Assembly (NCBI GenBank): GCA_009667805.1
Contig: CM019065.1
Span: 149,518,101 to 149,582,100, forward strand
Reading direction: 5' to 3'
Length of the DNA stretch: 64,000 bases
Origin: Leptobrachium leishanense
Taxonomy: Eukaryota; Chordata; Amphibia; Anura; Megophryidae
Both the position numbers and the translations under genes were made by a program. A model generated the notes under the pieces. It was given only the letters and a program-made list of their open reading frames with translations, was not told the origin of the DNA and made no database searches. This document shows, in pieces, positions 43,798 through 55,630 of this stretch (within the stretch, counting starts at the first letter, position 1; the number at the start of each line of letters is the position of its first letter).

Positions 43798-43803
43798 AAT
43801 AAA
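43798..43803 (+). terminator. Candidate polyadenylation signal for the receptor gene
   Basis: The first clear AATAAA after the stop codon lies about 550 bases downstream. Earlier ATTAAA-like hexamers (near 43343) are alternatives. Confidence 0.4.
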
Positions 43804-45900
43804 AGGAACATTTTTCTTTATAAGAGACATAGCCAAAAGGCATCGGCATTTCTCAACCCATCAATGGCTGAGTTTGTCCCACCTAATCAGGACATCTAAA
43901 TGAAGGACAACCAAAATAACTTTAAATGGAATTTACACATATATATAGAGAAATAGAGGTTCAAAACAGACAAGTTCAATGTGTATGATACCTGATATTG
44001 CTACTGATCCAAAATAAGGCAGACCCCCCTCCCCAACAAAGAAACTTTTGATGCAGCTAACTGGTCTCATCCTTAACTCACAACTATGTCTATCTCTGTT
44101 TACATGTACAAAGAAATATGTTTTATACACCCTTTTATATATACTAACCTACTTCTAAATAATAGGGTAACATCCAGGAATCCGTGCTTGAACCTAGAAA
44201 GGTTTACAGTAATGTGTGATGAAGAGGTTGTCCAGAAAGATGCAATAGTGCAATAGGACTAGCCATGTCTGTAATACCCCATGGTATTTATATTTATATA
44301 TGAAAAGGTATAGGATGAAATAGGTGAGCCTATGTTTGGAATGGCCTGGCACTACCTACATGGGTGTTACAATGTTTTAAAGTGCACCTATCATGCTCTC
44401 TGCATTGCTCGTCTCCTATAGGCCTGCACTTCTGCTCTCACTTCACAGGTAAACATTAGCAGCTCTGATTGGACCCCAGATTGCTGTGCCAATGCTGTCA
44501 CCAAGGTGAAGGCACTCTATAGGTAAGCATGACTGGTACACTTTAAAAGAATTGAATGGGTTGTGACTAGCATTACTACGACCTGCATTGACTCAATGCT
44601 ATATGTATTTAATGATTGATTGGGCAGGGTCTGTTGTTGCTTTGCTCTTGGGAGGGTATTAAGGCTATTTTGATCTATATTTGCTATGTAAAAATGCCAT
44701 GATCTAGCCATGATTATGACTGGGGTAGGCTGGTCCTGCTCTTACTGAATCTGATGTAAAAAGATTTGTCGGATATTACTGTGGGAAGGAGAGACTGAAG
44801 ATGTTATTCTCTGCATAGTATCTGTGTTTGGATCTGTAACCCAGACCTTCACGTGGATCAGCTGGTCTGGCACTACCCTTATAGTAAGTATAGCTTTTGC
44901 AAGCATTGAGGTAGGAAAATATTTAAGACGGGCACTGGTTTAACTGGACACAAGGAGGTATTCAATGAATGTTCTGCTTTGTGAAAGAAATGTACATTGG
45001 ACCAGTCCATCACTGTTTATAAGCAAAGCCTTGTTTTATTTGTAAATGTATATTAATAGATACACAATATATAGAGAACTGAGCATGGATATTTTATATG
45101 CTCTGCACACCACGCTTTATGTCTAAAAATATAAAAAAATAAAATAAAGTCTAACATGATATTACAGGTCGCGATCTGTTCTTTTGAAACTGCAACATGT
45201 GTGCAACTTTGCTGATGTTTCTGCCTATTATATTTTCAATATCATCATTCATTATTTTTGTTATGTTCTGCGGTGCGTAAAGATAACTTGCAGTCCAAAG
45301 CAGAAGAAAAAGTCATCCTAAAATCCATCTATAGTAACCATGGCAACGTGATAGAACCATCAAGGTAATACACCATGTACGCAGAACCTGATCCTATAAA
45401 ACTGAAATGATGGAACACCAGTCCTTGTAACAGCCGAGTTATACGCAGAGATAATGTGGCGAACAAATGGTGAAACAACTAGCCATGTTCAGTGGCAACA
45501 GAGGAAGACTAATGTAAGAAATAATAGCCAGGGTCGGGCACATCAAAACAAACACGATGAGTTACCAGAAACCCAAACACAGGAGAAAAAATCACTATCT
45601 GGCTCAAGGGGAAAGCCAAAACAGGGCAAGGAAGGAAAGGATTTGTGGGGATTCATAGTTCAATAGGATGATGTCATAGTCATGCAGCGTCATGGCAGTA
45701 TGGCTTAGATCTGGCATCACTCTACAGATGAAAGTTAGAGTTGACGTAACTAGTTGGCTCATAGCAGCATGCTGCGCCAGAACATCCCTACAACAACATA
45801 GGGCACAGAGCAGGTGTTTGTTTGACAAGAATATGTTATAGTTAATCAGTACAGAATTGACGTGGTTCCCGATGTAGCATCCTATGGATGTTGAATTATA
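43804..45900. other. Gene-free stretch with one TTAA-type MITE
   Basis: At about 44374-44548 TTTTAAAGTGCACCTATCAT is inverted relative to a GCATGACTGGTACACTTTAA end, a TTAA-type MITE. Nothing else is recognisable; short open frames have no family resemblance. Confidence 0.45.
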
Positions 45901-45906
45901 CATCTT

Positions 45907-46516
45907 GGGCCCTATTACAATCTTCGCGCAAACGTTTGCGCCGGCGCAAAAAAACAATAACGTGAGGGGTAAAACCCTTTGCGCTGAACGTCGTATTACA
46001 ATGTCAGCACAAAAAACACACGTAATCGTCTACCACGGGTGAACCTGCGCGAACGCTAAGCGAGCATACTTTACAGCGTGCGTCCTATACTTAACATTGT
46101 GAGCGCAAATGCGTTTGTGCACTGGTACGCGGATGGTGTTACAATGTATACGCATAGCCTTTGCGCGCATAATTTTAGCAACTCCTAAAAGCTGGTGTTA
46201 ATGGCATCTGAACAACCTGGCCGAACCCAAATACACCAGCCCAAAAAAAAAATCTGCAAAGTATAGTTACACATTGTACTCATTCCAAACCAATAAAATG
46301 GAGAAGTTGTGTGTACATTTATTATTGCTGTAGCATATATGCTCAGATTGACTTTGACAGGCGCAAAAACTTAACGTGAGATAATTGTGGTTCTTACTTC
46401 TGATTGGCTGAATCGCGTGACGTTACTGAGCGTGCATCCGTTTAACGCGCGCTATTGCTCGACGGATGAAAAAATGCGCGAGGATTGTAATTCCAGTGTT
46501 GAATGTAATAGGGCCC
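45907..46516. mobile_element. MITE with GGGCCCTATTACAAT ends
   Basis: The left end is GGGCCCTATTACAATCTTCG. The right end carries GATTGTAATTCC, then ATGTAATAGGGCCC. The interior is CpG-rich (GCGCAAACGTTTGCGCCGGC). It appears related to the element at 54952-55606, which shares the ATTGTAAT(G)TAG ends and GCGCAAA motifs. Confidence 0.65.
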
Positions 46517-46746
46517 CTTGTTTTTGGTTTCACTGATAGACAGAAAGGGGGTTATCCACTAGGTGTTTACTGGAGACCAGCTCCGGAATTAATGATGTCA
46601 GCACGATCTGCATGCTGACATCATCCCGATTCACAAATGCTCACAGCATTGGCCTTTCAGGCAGACCGCAACCATCAGCTGCTTCTGTGTAAGCACATGC
46701 ACAAGATACGCAGCTTGTTTAGCCTATATGTGAAAGTTACATAGAC

Positions 46747-46915
46747 CAGGGTTTCTCAACTCCAGTCCACGGGACCCACTACAGGCCAGATTTTAAGGAT
46801 CACCTTGGGAAATGCAGACTGAATCCTGCAATCACTGAGCAGCTAATTATATCACCTGTGCTGTGCTTCACATATCCTGTTAGTGGGTCCTGAGGACCGA
46901 AGTTGAGAAACACTG
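46747..46915. mobile_element. hAT MITE, family A copy 2
   Basis: Ends CAGGGTTTCTCAACTCCAGT and GAAGTTGAGAAACACTG. It is flanked by ACATAGAC (46739-46746) and ACACAGAC (46916-46923), an 8 bp duplication with one mismatch. Confidence 0.8.
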
Positions 46916-47072
46916 ACACAGACTACACAATTTGCCTAAAAGCTCCAGGGACTTCCACCTTTCGGATGCCAAGAACTGGTGGAGAAGCAGCCAAGTGCTT
47001 TTTTTTTTCTAGAGTGTTCCATTAACAGCTCCAGTGGAATTGGGCCAAGAAAGTCTCTATATCGGTGTAAAT

Positions 47073-48276
47073 TAAAATACTGAAACATAGAAAAAAATGT
47101 AGAAACAGTGCAGGGCTCCCGTACCCAATGCACCAGAACTCAAGTGATAACACACACAATCACTTACATTTAAATCAAAAGGTTAATATTTCCATCAACG
47201 TACTATTGGAAGTGCTTTTCCATATAAGTACTTGTTGCATCAATGTCATATACAAGACAAACAATATATAGTGTAACACAGTACGTATATTGATCTGTTA
47301 TTAGTATTTTACAGTGAGCAACTCACATTCTCTTCAGCGTATAATGCTGTATCGTGTCAGCATGTGGGTATTCTCTATGAGCATACTCGTCAGCCCTACT
47401 TTCGTTGATGTCCAAACTTTGACTCTCGAGAAAAAACAAAAAGACAAGGGATGGTGCAGACAGAAAGAAAACCATACAAATAGTTAATAGCCTTGCACCC
47501 GGCTCCAGGTCGTTAGGCCCCCGGGTTTAATTCATCAGCCAAACCCTTCTCAAATGCACAAAGGAAGGGTTACCTCCTCATCAAATAAATATTTCAGTCA
47601 CTATACCGTCTGGTTCCTTATGGGATGTTGATGAGGAGGTAACCTACCCTTTGTGCATTTGAGAAGGGTTTGGCTGATGAATTAAACTCGGGGGCCTAAC
47701 GACCTGGAGCCGGGTGTGAGGCTCCAGAGGGGTGAGTGCAACCCAAACTATTAACTATTTATATGGTTTTCTTTCTGTCTGCACCATCCCTTGTCTTTTT
47801 GTTTTTCTCAAGAGTCAAAGTTTGGACATTGACGAAAGTAGGGCTGACGAGTATGCTCATAGAGAATACCCACATGCTGACACGATACAGCATTATACGC
47901 TCAAGAGAATGTGAGTTGCTCACTGTAAAATACTAATAACAGATCAATATATGTACTGTGTTACACTATATATTGTTTGTCTTGTATTTTGTATATGACA
48001 TTGATGCAACAATTACCTACATGGAAAAGCACTTCCAATAATACGTTGAGGGAAATCTTAACCTTTTGACTTAAATGTAAGTGATTGTGTGTGTTATCAC
48101 TTGAGTTCTGGCGTTTTGGGTATGGGAGCGCTGCACTGTTTCTACATTTTTTTCTCTGTATTATATGGTGATTTTGGGAATAACCATCTTTAGTGCATAA
48201 GCGATCAGTACTATTGGGATACACCTTTAGCACCATTGGACCTCTATTTTTTTTGTCATAAAATACTGAAACATAG
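47073..48276. mobile_element. ~1.2 kb hairpin insertion with 17 bp direct duplication
   Basis: AAAATACTGAAACATAG occurs at both boundaries in direct orientation (about 47073-47090 and 48259-48276). Inside, arms of about 490-530 bp (47091-47581 and 47628-48155) are reverse complements, for example CAGTGAGCAACTCACATTCT and its complement near 47920. They are separated by a 46 bp loop. The right arm extends a further ~100 bp single-copy tail (to CTCTATTTTTTTTGTCAT). The long duplication fits target-primed retroposition or a Penelope-like element more than a cut-and-paste transposon. Confidence 0.72.
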
Positions 48277-49640
48277 TCTAGTGAGCATATTACATTAAAA
48301 TGTATGTCTCACATGTACGTTAACAAGATAATCCAGACCTACACACACATTTAACATAACTGTTCGTGTGGGCTTGAAACATACAATATGGTGTTCCATG
48401 TCAAACATTGGCGTGCTGACATTTTTACCCGATGCAGTATAGAATGTAGTAGTGCGTGTTGCAATATTGTGTGTGTTGCAAAATTGCCAATTTGCAATTC
48501 TTATAACATAAATTGGCAGCTCCAATTGTGCATAAATATGGCACACTGACTTCCTATACTAAAGAACAGAAAGTGACAGAGCTCCATAAAAACTAATCTA
48601 ATGATATCATTATTGTTCTGTGGGAGTTAGATCCGTTTGTGCTTGATTAAATACACCTGTCTGATATTTAGTTTGACAGAGATAATTGGTTCTGCCATTT
48701 GGAGATATACAGTGTTCCTTGTGTCACATAGTACATATAATACATTGAAATTTATTAGCTTCTGCTCAACTGTGAAACATGTTGCCCTTGTACTTCATTT
48801 ATCAGCAAATGTGTTGTAGCAGGTGCATAATTGCCTTTTAATCTTTTTATTGATCTGGTCTGTACTGTGCTTTTGAAGTTTCCTTTCATCCACTTTAATT
48901 CAATTAATCCCATTGCTTTACTATTTTAGGAGGATATTCATTGTAGTAGGCTTCATTTTATCTACTGTAATGCAGTCCTGTTATTATGTTTTTAGAAGAA
49001 TCAGAATAAATTGACAGCGGCTCCTTGGCACTTATTATTGGTCTTATCTTAGTTTCGTTCAAGAACTAGTGATTGATTAATTAAGATAATATTAAGCTCT
49101 TGTCCATCTAAAGCATAAATAGGTACTTCTGCTTCAAATATGTCAATTTCTGTTCTTCAAGTGTCATTAAAGTTATTGAAACTGCACGTTATCTCATCCT
49201 TAATGGTCTAACTCTTTCTCAATTAGACCAAGATCATGAAAGCCAATGGAATCAATACGATATAGACTTAAACTACATTAAGCTGGAACTGGACATTGCA
49301 TTGAGATACAAGACCTGCTTGCTGAAAAACCCATGCGCGGAAGGCTAGGCTCGGGCATACAATGCCTATAGCGTCTCTTACCATTAATAGGAGCAGGATT
49401 TAGTGTGGCAGTCTCAGGGTCCCAAAGTAGAGCATGATTAACCCATGCACTTTAAATCTCATGAGTTTTGCACTTTTACGCATATTCCTATTATTTAGGG
49501 AGGCTTCTTTTTATTGTAGTGGATTGAAAACCCATGCCATTGACCCCAGCTGCTTCAAAATACACTCAAGCACATCCTACTATTTACCTATAATTTATAA
49601 AGAAATTATAACTATAGAAAGATAACTTCAAAGATCTTCA
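48277..49640. other. Gene-free stretch
   Basis: AT-rich sequence with no recognised exon, RNA gene or repeat family. Short open frames only. Confidence 0.45.
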
Positions 49641-49815
49641 GTATTTCCCAAACCTATCCTCAAGGAGAGCTAACAGGTCAGGTTTGCCAGATATCTGAAG
49701 CACAGCACAGGTGATATGATTTGCTGCTCATTGATGGCAGAATTCAGTCTGCATTTTTCCAAGGTAATCCTTAATACCTGTTAGGGGTACTGGAGGACCA
49801 GGGTTGGGAACTACT
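49641..49815. mobile_element. hAT MITE, family A copy 3
   Basis: TATTTCCCAAACCTATCCTC at the left is inverted relative to GGACCAGGGTTGGGAACTAC at the right. The shared interior TGAAGCACAGCACAGGTGAT places it with copies 1, 2 and 4. Its flanks do not give a clean duplication. Confidence 0.7.
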
Positions 49816-50552
49816 TGTGTACTTTATCATTTGTCTTTTAATCTCAAAGTTTAGACATGGGGGAATAATCAAGTAGTCCAAATCACATATTTTGGGGGGG
49901 TTTCAAGGAAATCATTAGAATCATTAGAATCAGAGAATTTCAATAGCAGCAAATAAAAACAACAATACAGCTAAAACATTGTTCAAATTCTGTTGTTTTT
50001 TCTCCTTTTCAAATTATTATGTCCCTAAGGCATGGGTATGTGTGAATGAGTTACATACATCACAAGCCCATGCTGCTGTTAACAAGGTAAGATTTTATGC
50101 TTCACTCAGATAAGGCTTATTAGACTATACCAAGATAGATATTTTTGCATGGATGTAATGAGGGCTGCATCCTTTCTATTCTGGACCTGTAAAAGTTCCT
50201 CTAAGGCGGTGCTCCCAATGTAGAGAAAATGTCAGCAGGAAGTAGAAACTAGTACAGCCCCTTCCGCATATCATGCACTGCCCAGAACAGGGAGGGGTGA
50301 CAGAAGCCGAACAGAGAAACCTTAGGCTAGAAAAGGGGTCAGCAACCTTGGCCCTCCAGATGTTTTGAAACTACATTTCCTGTGATGCTCAATTTACACT
50401 TTATGGGCTCTATTCCATAGTTGTCGCTAACATTAGTGCCTCAGTATGTAAGCATTAGCACCAGGATAAGTATGTTTATATTTCCCATGTGGCTCCAAGA
50501 ACCTAATGAGAAGCTGAGCATCATGGCAGATGTAATTCCAAAACATGTGGGG

Positions 50553-50872
50553 CAATATTACAAAGTCAGTGCTAGCTTAACTTAACCAGAGCTCTTGTAA
50601 ATTTACCAGAGCCATTATAATCTGTGGCAGTGTTTCCCAAACCTGTCCTCAGGACCCTCCGCCTCATCAGGTTTGCAGGATATCTGAAGCACAGCACAGG
50701 CGATATGATTTGCTGCTCAGCGATTGCAGGATTCAGTCTGTATTTCCCCAAGGTGATCTGCAAAATCTGGCTTGGTTGAGGGTCCCGAGGACAGGTTTGG
50801 GAAACACTGGCCTATGGTGTTGTTAAGTTTACAACAGCTCTGGTTAAGTTAGCACCAACTTTGTAATATAAT
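50553..50872. mobile_element. Middle MITE of the nested cassette
   Basis: AATATTACAAAGTCAGTGCT... CTTAACCAGAGCTCTTGTAA at the left is inverted relative to TTTACAACAGCTCTGGTTAA...CAACTTTGTAATAT at the right. The interior was split by the family A copy. Confidence 0.65.
50637..50808. mobile_element. hAT MITE, family A copy 4 (innermost)
   Basis: CAGTGTTTCCCAAACCTGTC at the left and GACAGGTTTGGGAAACACTG at the right are perfectly inverted over 20 bases. The flanks ATCTGTGG and GCCTATGG are only partly alike. Confidence 0.8.
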
Positions 50873-51059
50873 GCTTGGGGGGCCAAAGTTGCTGAACCCC
50901 TTACATACAGGGTCATATGAGGGATCTTTAAGAAATCCAAAGACACAGTCTTATGTTTGTAAAAATAAAAGCTTAAATGAAAAAAAAATTCTTGTTAAAT
51001 TAAATAAAAGTGGACGTGGTGCAATGTTTAAATGTTAAACACATCGAGTTCAGGGAAAA

Positions 51060-51187
51060 TGTCAGATTTGTTCTGCTTTTTTCACAACTTTAAATTTACC
51101 GAATATCGGCACCAAATATCGGCTATCGGCCAGAAAAGCTGCCGAATCGGTATTGGCCATGAAAAAATTACATCGGTCTATCCCTAA
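51060..51187. repeat. hAT-type end fragment (CATCGGTCTATCCCTA)
   Basis: Contains GAATATCGGCACCAAATATC, then GGCTATCGGCCAG, and ends ACATCGGTCTATCCCTA. This is the complement of the family end near 7848. Only one end is present. Confidence 0.55.
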
Positions 51188-52345
51188 TTGTACTTTACGC
51201 CAACTATACTTAACATGGGGAGCGCAAACGTCCATTAGCGTTTCTATAAGTTAGGTATTACAAAGTGCTGGCACTAATTACCTTTGGGACACACAAGGCA
51301 AAATTTTAGCACCTTCTAAAAGCTGGCACTATATGCATTTTCCCAGGGCTCGCGGCCCGGAAGTGCAACCCTCCATGGAGTACTATGGACTCCAGGAGGT
51401 GATACTTACAGCAGCGTGGAAAGGCTACCACGAGTATCCCAGCGGTTAGCTCTGCGTTCCGGGGCGAGGTGCTCAGCTAGCGCCTGCCCAGATTACCACG
51501 TTAACATAGATGCTACGGAAAAGTCTGCAGGGGCAGATTTTCCCCTTTAGCATCCCCATGTTAGCGTTAAGGATGGAATAAGGCCCTAGGTTGGCTGAGC
51601 CTCTTTTTTTTTTGGGAAATGTAGTCCCAAAACAAAACATCTGGAGGACTAATACTGCAAACCCCTGGACATTGAGTCTTTGAGTGCATTCAGGAGTATG
51701 CCTGGACATCACACAAATGTGGCAATGTGGCTCAGAACTGTGTCTGCTGACAAGTGGAAAGGGCTTAGGTAGCTAAACAAATGTTTGAGTCCTAAATATG
51801 AGATTCTAACCCCTTCTGTTCCTTTATCAGCTGCCCATAAGCAGTAGAAACCTCTGCTTACTATTGAAGTGGGAAAGCAATGGCAGTTACTCTCAGAGAA
51901 GGACCGGCTCAGGGGGCAAGGGACACTCAGTGTCTCACATACACAATCCCTGTTGCCCTATTTTTTTATATAAATGTAATACAAAAAACTAAATTAAACA
52001 AAGTAGATCAGAAGTAAAATAGATAGATTTAAAAAAAAATCTAGGCCCAAAGCTTTTGTCCCTACAGGCTATTAGGGAAGTCCACAAGCATGAGGCTCTC
52101 CTTCTAACATAAATGTAGAAGCCCCTACCAGCCTGTCCAGGAACATGTGGGGTCTTCATTTTGCGTTTTATTTACATCCATTTTACTTTAGTTTAATTTA
52201 TTACAAAAATTTTTTATTTTATCACTACATCCATTTGGTCCTCAGTGGCCTTCATGGTGGTGAACAACTGAGCCATTCATTCCGGACATACTAGAAGATA
52301 CTAAGCAAGAAAAAGTACTATAGATACTTAGCAATAATAAACATA
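51188..52345. other. Gene-free, repeat-rich stretch
   Basis: A CpG-bearing block at 51190-51590 resembles the ATTGTAAT/GCGCAAA MITE style but lacks clear ends. A GGGAAATGTAGTCCC... CATCTGGAGGAC fragment (51615-51650) belongs with the CCAGATGTTT repeats. No gene is recognised. Confidence 0.4.
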
Positions 52346-52347
52346 TA

Positions 52348-53154
52348 CAGGGTTATTCAAAGAGATTCGAAAAGTCACCGCACGTTCGGTGACTTTTCGT
52401 TCTCTTCATTTCGGTTCCTTTTGCCGATCCCATTTCGGTGACCCTGCGGTGTATTCAGCAAGCACCACAGGGCCCCCAAATTGCAGGGAAAGGCTGCCGC
52501 AAACCCCACGAAAACTAACCGCAGAACCTGACGAAAACTAACCGCTAAACCCAGCGAATGCACGCCGAAAACCCTCAAAAACATCTGGATTAACCTGCCG
52601 AAAACCACAGAAAAACCCGAGCAGGAGCCGATCACAACACCGCAGACAGAGCGAAGTGAATAAATTAGGAAAACAGTTTGTATGAATGTTTGAAAAGTGA
52701 AACACTGTTTGCAAAGAAACTACTGAGCAAAAATGCCTGAAATTTGCATATGAGGTCCAGGGAATGATAATAAAGATGGCTGTTACAGAAAAAATAAGTA
52801 AACTTAAAAGAAATCGCCAAAAAAAATCGGACTTTTAAAATAAAAAATAAAAATTCAGAAAAATGCTTAAAATATCCTAAAGAATCTATAAATAAAGAGA
52901 CTCTTTACTGCATAATTTTATAATGAACGGTTTATTAGATATTGAATTAAAACGGGAATATTTTTAACATTGAAGCCTATGGGATTCTCCTGAATAAACT
53001 TGCCGAATTAAACGACCGAATGGCAGGGCATTTCGGGAACTTTTCACTCCTGGTTTGTGTTCTCTGAATAGCCGAAGCAGTGCTTTTTCATGGGGATTTC
53101 ACTGCCCTCGAACAGGCACCGAACAGGCACCGTATGTTCAGGCAATTCGCCAGG
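52348..53154. mobile_element. CAGGGTTATTC element, copy A (right end missing)
   Basis: Begins CAGGGTTATTCAAAGAGATT after a TA dinucleotide and aligns with copy B over about 800 bp. Shared blocks include AAAACATCTGGATTAACCTG and GAACGGTTTATTAGATATTG. It stops at GGCAATTCGCCAGG, the middle of a palindrome in copy B. It has no coding capacity. Confidence 0.75.
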
Positions 53155-53321
53155 GTGCACTTGCTATGCACATGTATACCCTTCATTACTCTCCTGTCTC
53201 CCACTAAATCCCTGCTTTCTTTGTGCCTCTCTCCCCATTCCATTTCACCCCCATATAATTTCCTCCTATTTTACCTACCCCTTGTTTTACTTTATGCAAC
53301 CCCCCCCCCCCCCATGACTAT

Positions 53322-54218
53322 CAGGGTTATTCAAAGAGATTCGAAAAGTCAGCGCATGTTCGGTGACTTTTCGTTCTCTTCAATTCGGTTCCTTTTGCCG
53401 ATCCCATTTCGGTGACTCTGCTGTGTATTCAGCAAGCTCCACAGGGTCCCCGAATTGCAGGGAAAGGCTGCCGCAAACCTGACGAAAACTAACCGCAAAA
53501 CCCAGCGAATGCACGCCGAAAACCCTCAAAAACATCTGGATTAACCTGCCGAATACCACAGAAAACCCAACCGGAGCCGATTGCAGCCTTCCACACAGCA
53601 GAAGAGGCAGTGAATAAATTAGGAAAACAGTTTGTATGAATGATTGAAAGTGAAACACTGTTTGCAAAGAAACTACTGAGCGAAAATGTCTGAAATTTAC
53701 ATATGAGGTCCAGGGAATGATAATAAAAAGGGCTGTTACAGAAAAAATAAGTAAACTTAATTTTCTTTTTTAAAAAATCGGACTTTTAAAAAAAAAGAAA
53801 TTTTTCAGAAAAATGCTTAAAATATCCTAAAAAATCTATAAATAAAGAGACTCTTTACTGCAGAATTTTATAATGAACGGTTTATTAGATATTGAATTAA
53901 AACAGGAATATTTTTAACATTGAAGCCTATGGGATTCTCCTGAATAAACTTGCCGAATTAAACCACCGAATGGCAGGGCATTAGGGGAACCTTTCACTAC
54001 TGGTTTGTGTTCTCTGAATAGCCGAAGCAGTGCTTTTTCATGGGGATTTCACTGCCTTGAACAGGCACCGAACAGGCACCATATGTTCAGGCAATTCGCC
54101 AGGATTTGGCGAATTGCCTGCTCTCTGGATAGCCGAATGGCTAGGAAAGGTAACCGAACGCTGATTTTCAGCGTTCGTTACCTTTCTCAAGCAATTCGGA
54201 GCTCTTTGAATAACCCTG
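53322..54218. mobile_element. CAGGGTTATTC element, copy B (complete)
   Basis: Begins CAGGGTTATTCAAAGAGATT and ends with the complement (GCTCTTTGAATAACCCTG), followed by TA. It is about 897 bp and non-coding. A near-terminal palindrome GGCAATTCGCC...GGCGAATTGCC lies at about 54091-54119. The TA at the right flank fits a Tc1/mariner-type MITE. Confidence 0.75.
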
Positions 54219-54951
54219 TATGTTTCCAATTCTTAATTATTCCACCTTCTCACTCAATTAAAATGTTATTTCCACGTGTCTCTCCCCATCTACCCCCATA
54301 TATCCATGTCATTTTCCTTCATGCCATTGTGCCTCTACTCCAATTTGGATATTTGGTTCATCTCTCTCAACCTCTTCTGTCGTCCTTTCCCTTTGTGTCT
54401 TCCTTTTTTCCTCATGTTCTGTTACCATGTGAAGATGGTATTTCTTTGCTATCAGCTCTCCTGCTTGATTTAATCATGGTGTCTCTGTATGGGTAGCAGA
54501 ATGTTCTGGTAATAGAGACTTGGAATCACAGCATGGAGCTGCAATGTGAAGGCCGAAAGGCAGCTGAGCACACCTCCAGACGAGGGCTGGTACAAATAGC
54601 CCTTTACAACCAAACCAAACCATTAAATCTCACTGATCATTTTGTATAAAATTGTAATAGGTAAAAACAAGCAGGACACAATAATAATATAATTGACAGT
54701 AAGAATATTTAATCAATAATAATAAAGTACTTATAACTCCACTGTGAAATGAGCAAATTAACCCCATGGAAGCCTGTATGTATAATCGCCCAATGCCACT
54801 CTTTGAATTTAATCAGCTCAGGGAGAATTTGGTTCCCTGCCTCAAATTCCAGGCCTCCGCAGCAAACCCTTTTTTTCTGGCTGAACCTTGTCTGGTCCAT
54901 ACTCGCCTACCTTGATGCTGAGGGGTAGTAAATTTCAGGAATAACACATTC
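54219..54951. other. Gene-free stretch
   Basis: No exon, RNA gene or recognised repeat was seen. Confidence 0.45.
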
Positions 54952-55606
54952 AGGGCTAAATTACGATCTTGGCGTTAAAACGTGGAGCAAGGGAGGAAAA
55001 ACTACGCCCGCAGTTTTCCCCCTTGCGCCCGCATTTAACGCTGGATTACAATGCAGGCGCAAAAAATGCTGCATGCATTGTTACCGCACGTTAAAATACT
55101 GGATGCTCGCGGCGAGTCACATGACCAGCCTCGCGAGATCCGGCCAGTCGGCGTAGTGATAGGCAGGGAGAGACTGGGGGGACTTTTTCCCCCAGTCTTT
55201 CCCTGCTCCCGCCGGATGGAGGAGGCGGTTGGAGCCGCGGTCCTCGCTGCGGGACAGAGGGTGAGTATTAGATGCAATTTTTTAGGCTGGTGTTAACGGA
55301 TTCTGCATAGGGGGAATCCGTTAACAACAAGTCCGGGCTGTGGTTAACATTTTGCTAACCACAGCCGGACGTTAATCAGCGCTGGGACTTTGTAATCCAG
55401 CGCTGATTAACACTTTGCGCTCCCCATGTTAAGCATATGGAGCACAGAGTACAGTAACCTCGCACTGAAAAGCGCAAGGTACCAAACGCAAACGGGTTAC
55501 TTAACCCGTTTGCGTTTGGATTGTAATATACGGTAAACACTGCAGCAAACGTTAATGCTCACACAAGTGAGCGTTAACGTTTGCGTGAAGATTGTAATGT
55601 AGCCCT
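54952..55606. mobile_element. MITE with AGGGCTAAATTACGATC ends
   Basis: AGGGCTAAATTACGATCTTG at the left pairs with AAGATTGTAATGTAGCCCT at the right. The interior is CpG-rich with further inverted pairs such as CGGATTC...GAATCCG. It ends about 24 bp before the Ty3 LTR. Confidence 0.7.
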
Positions 55607-55630
55607 CAGTGTACAACAAACAATATATAG

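Larger units (their letters stand above)
50333..50905. mobile_element. Outer MITE of a three-level nested cassette
   Basis: AGGGGTCAGCAACCTTGGCC at the left pairs with GGCCAAAGTTGCTGAACCCC at the right. It belongs with the CCAGATGTTT repeats. It is interrupted by the inverted repeat at 50553-50872, which itself contains the hAT MITE at 50637-50808. Confidence 0.65.

Noticed and set aside
52375..52635. Minus-strand frames in the CAGGGTTATTC copies (also 53380-53667)
   Set aside because: Similar in both copies only because the non-coding element is duplicated. They break in different places and match no family.
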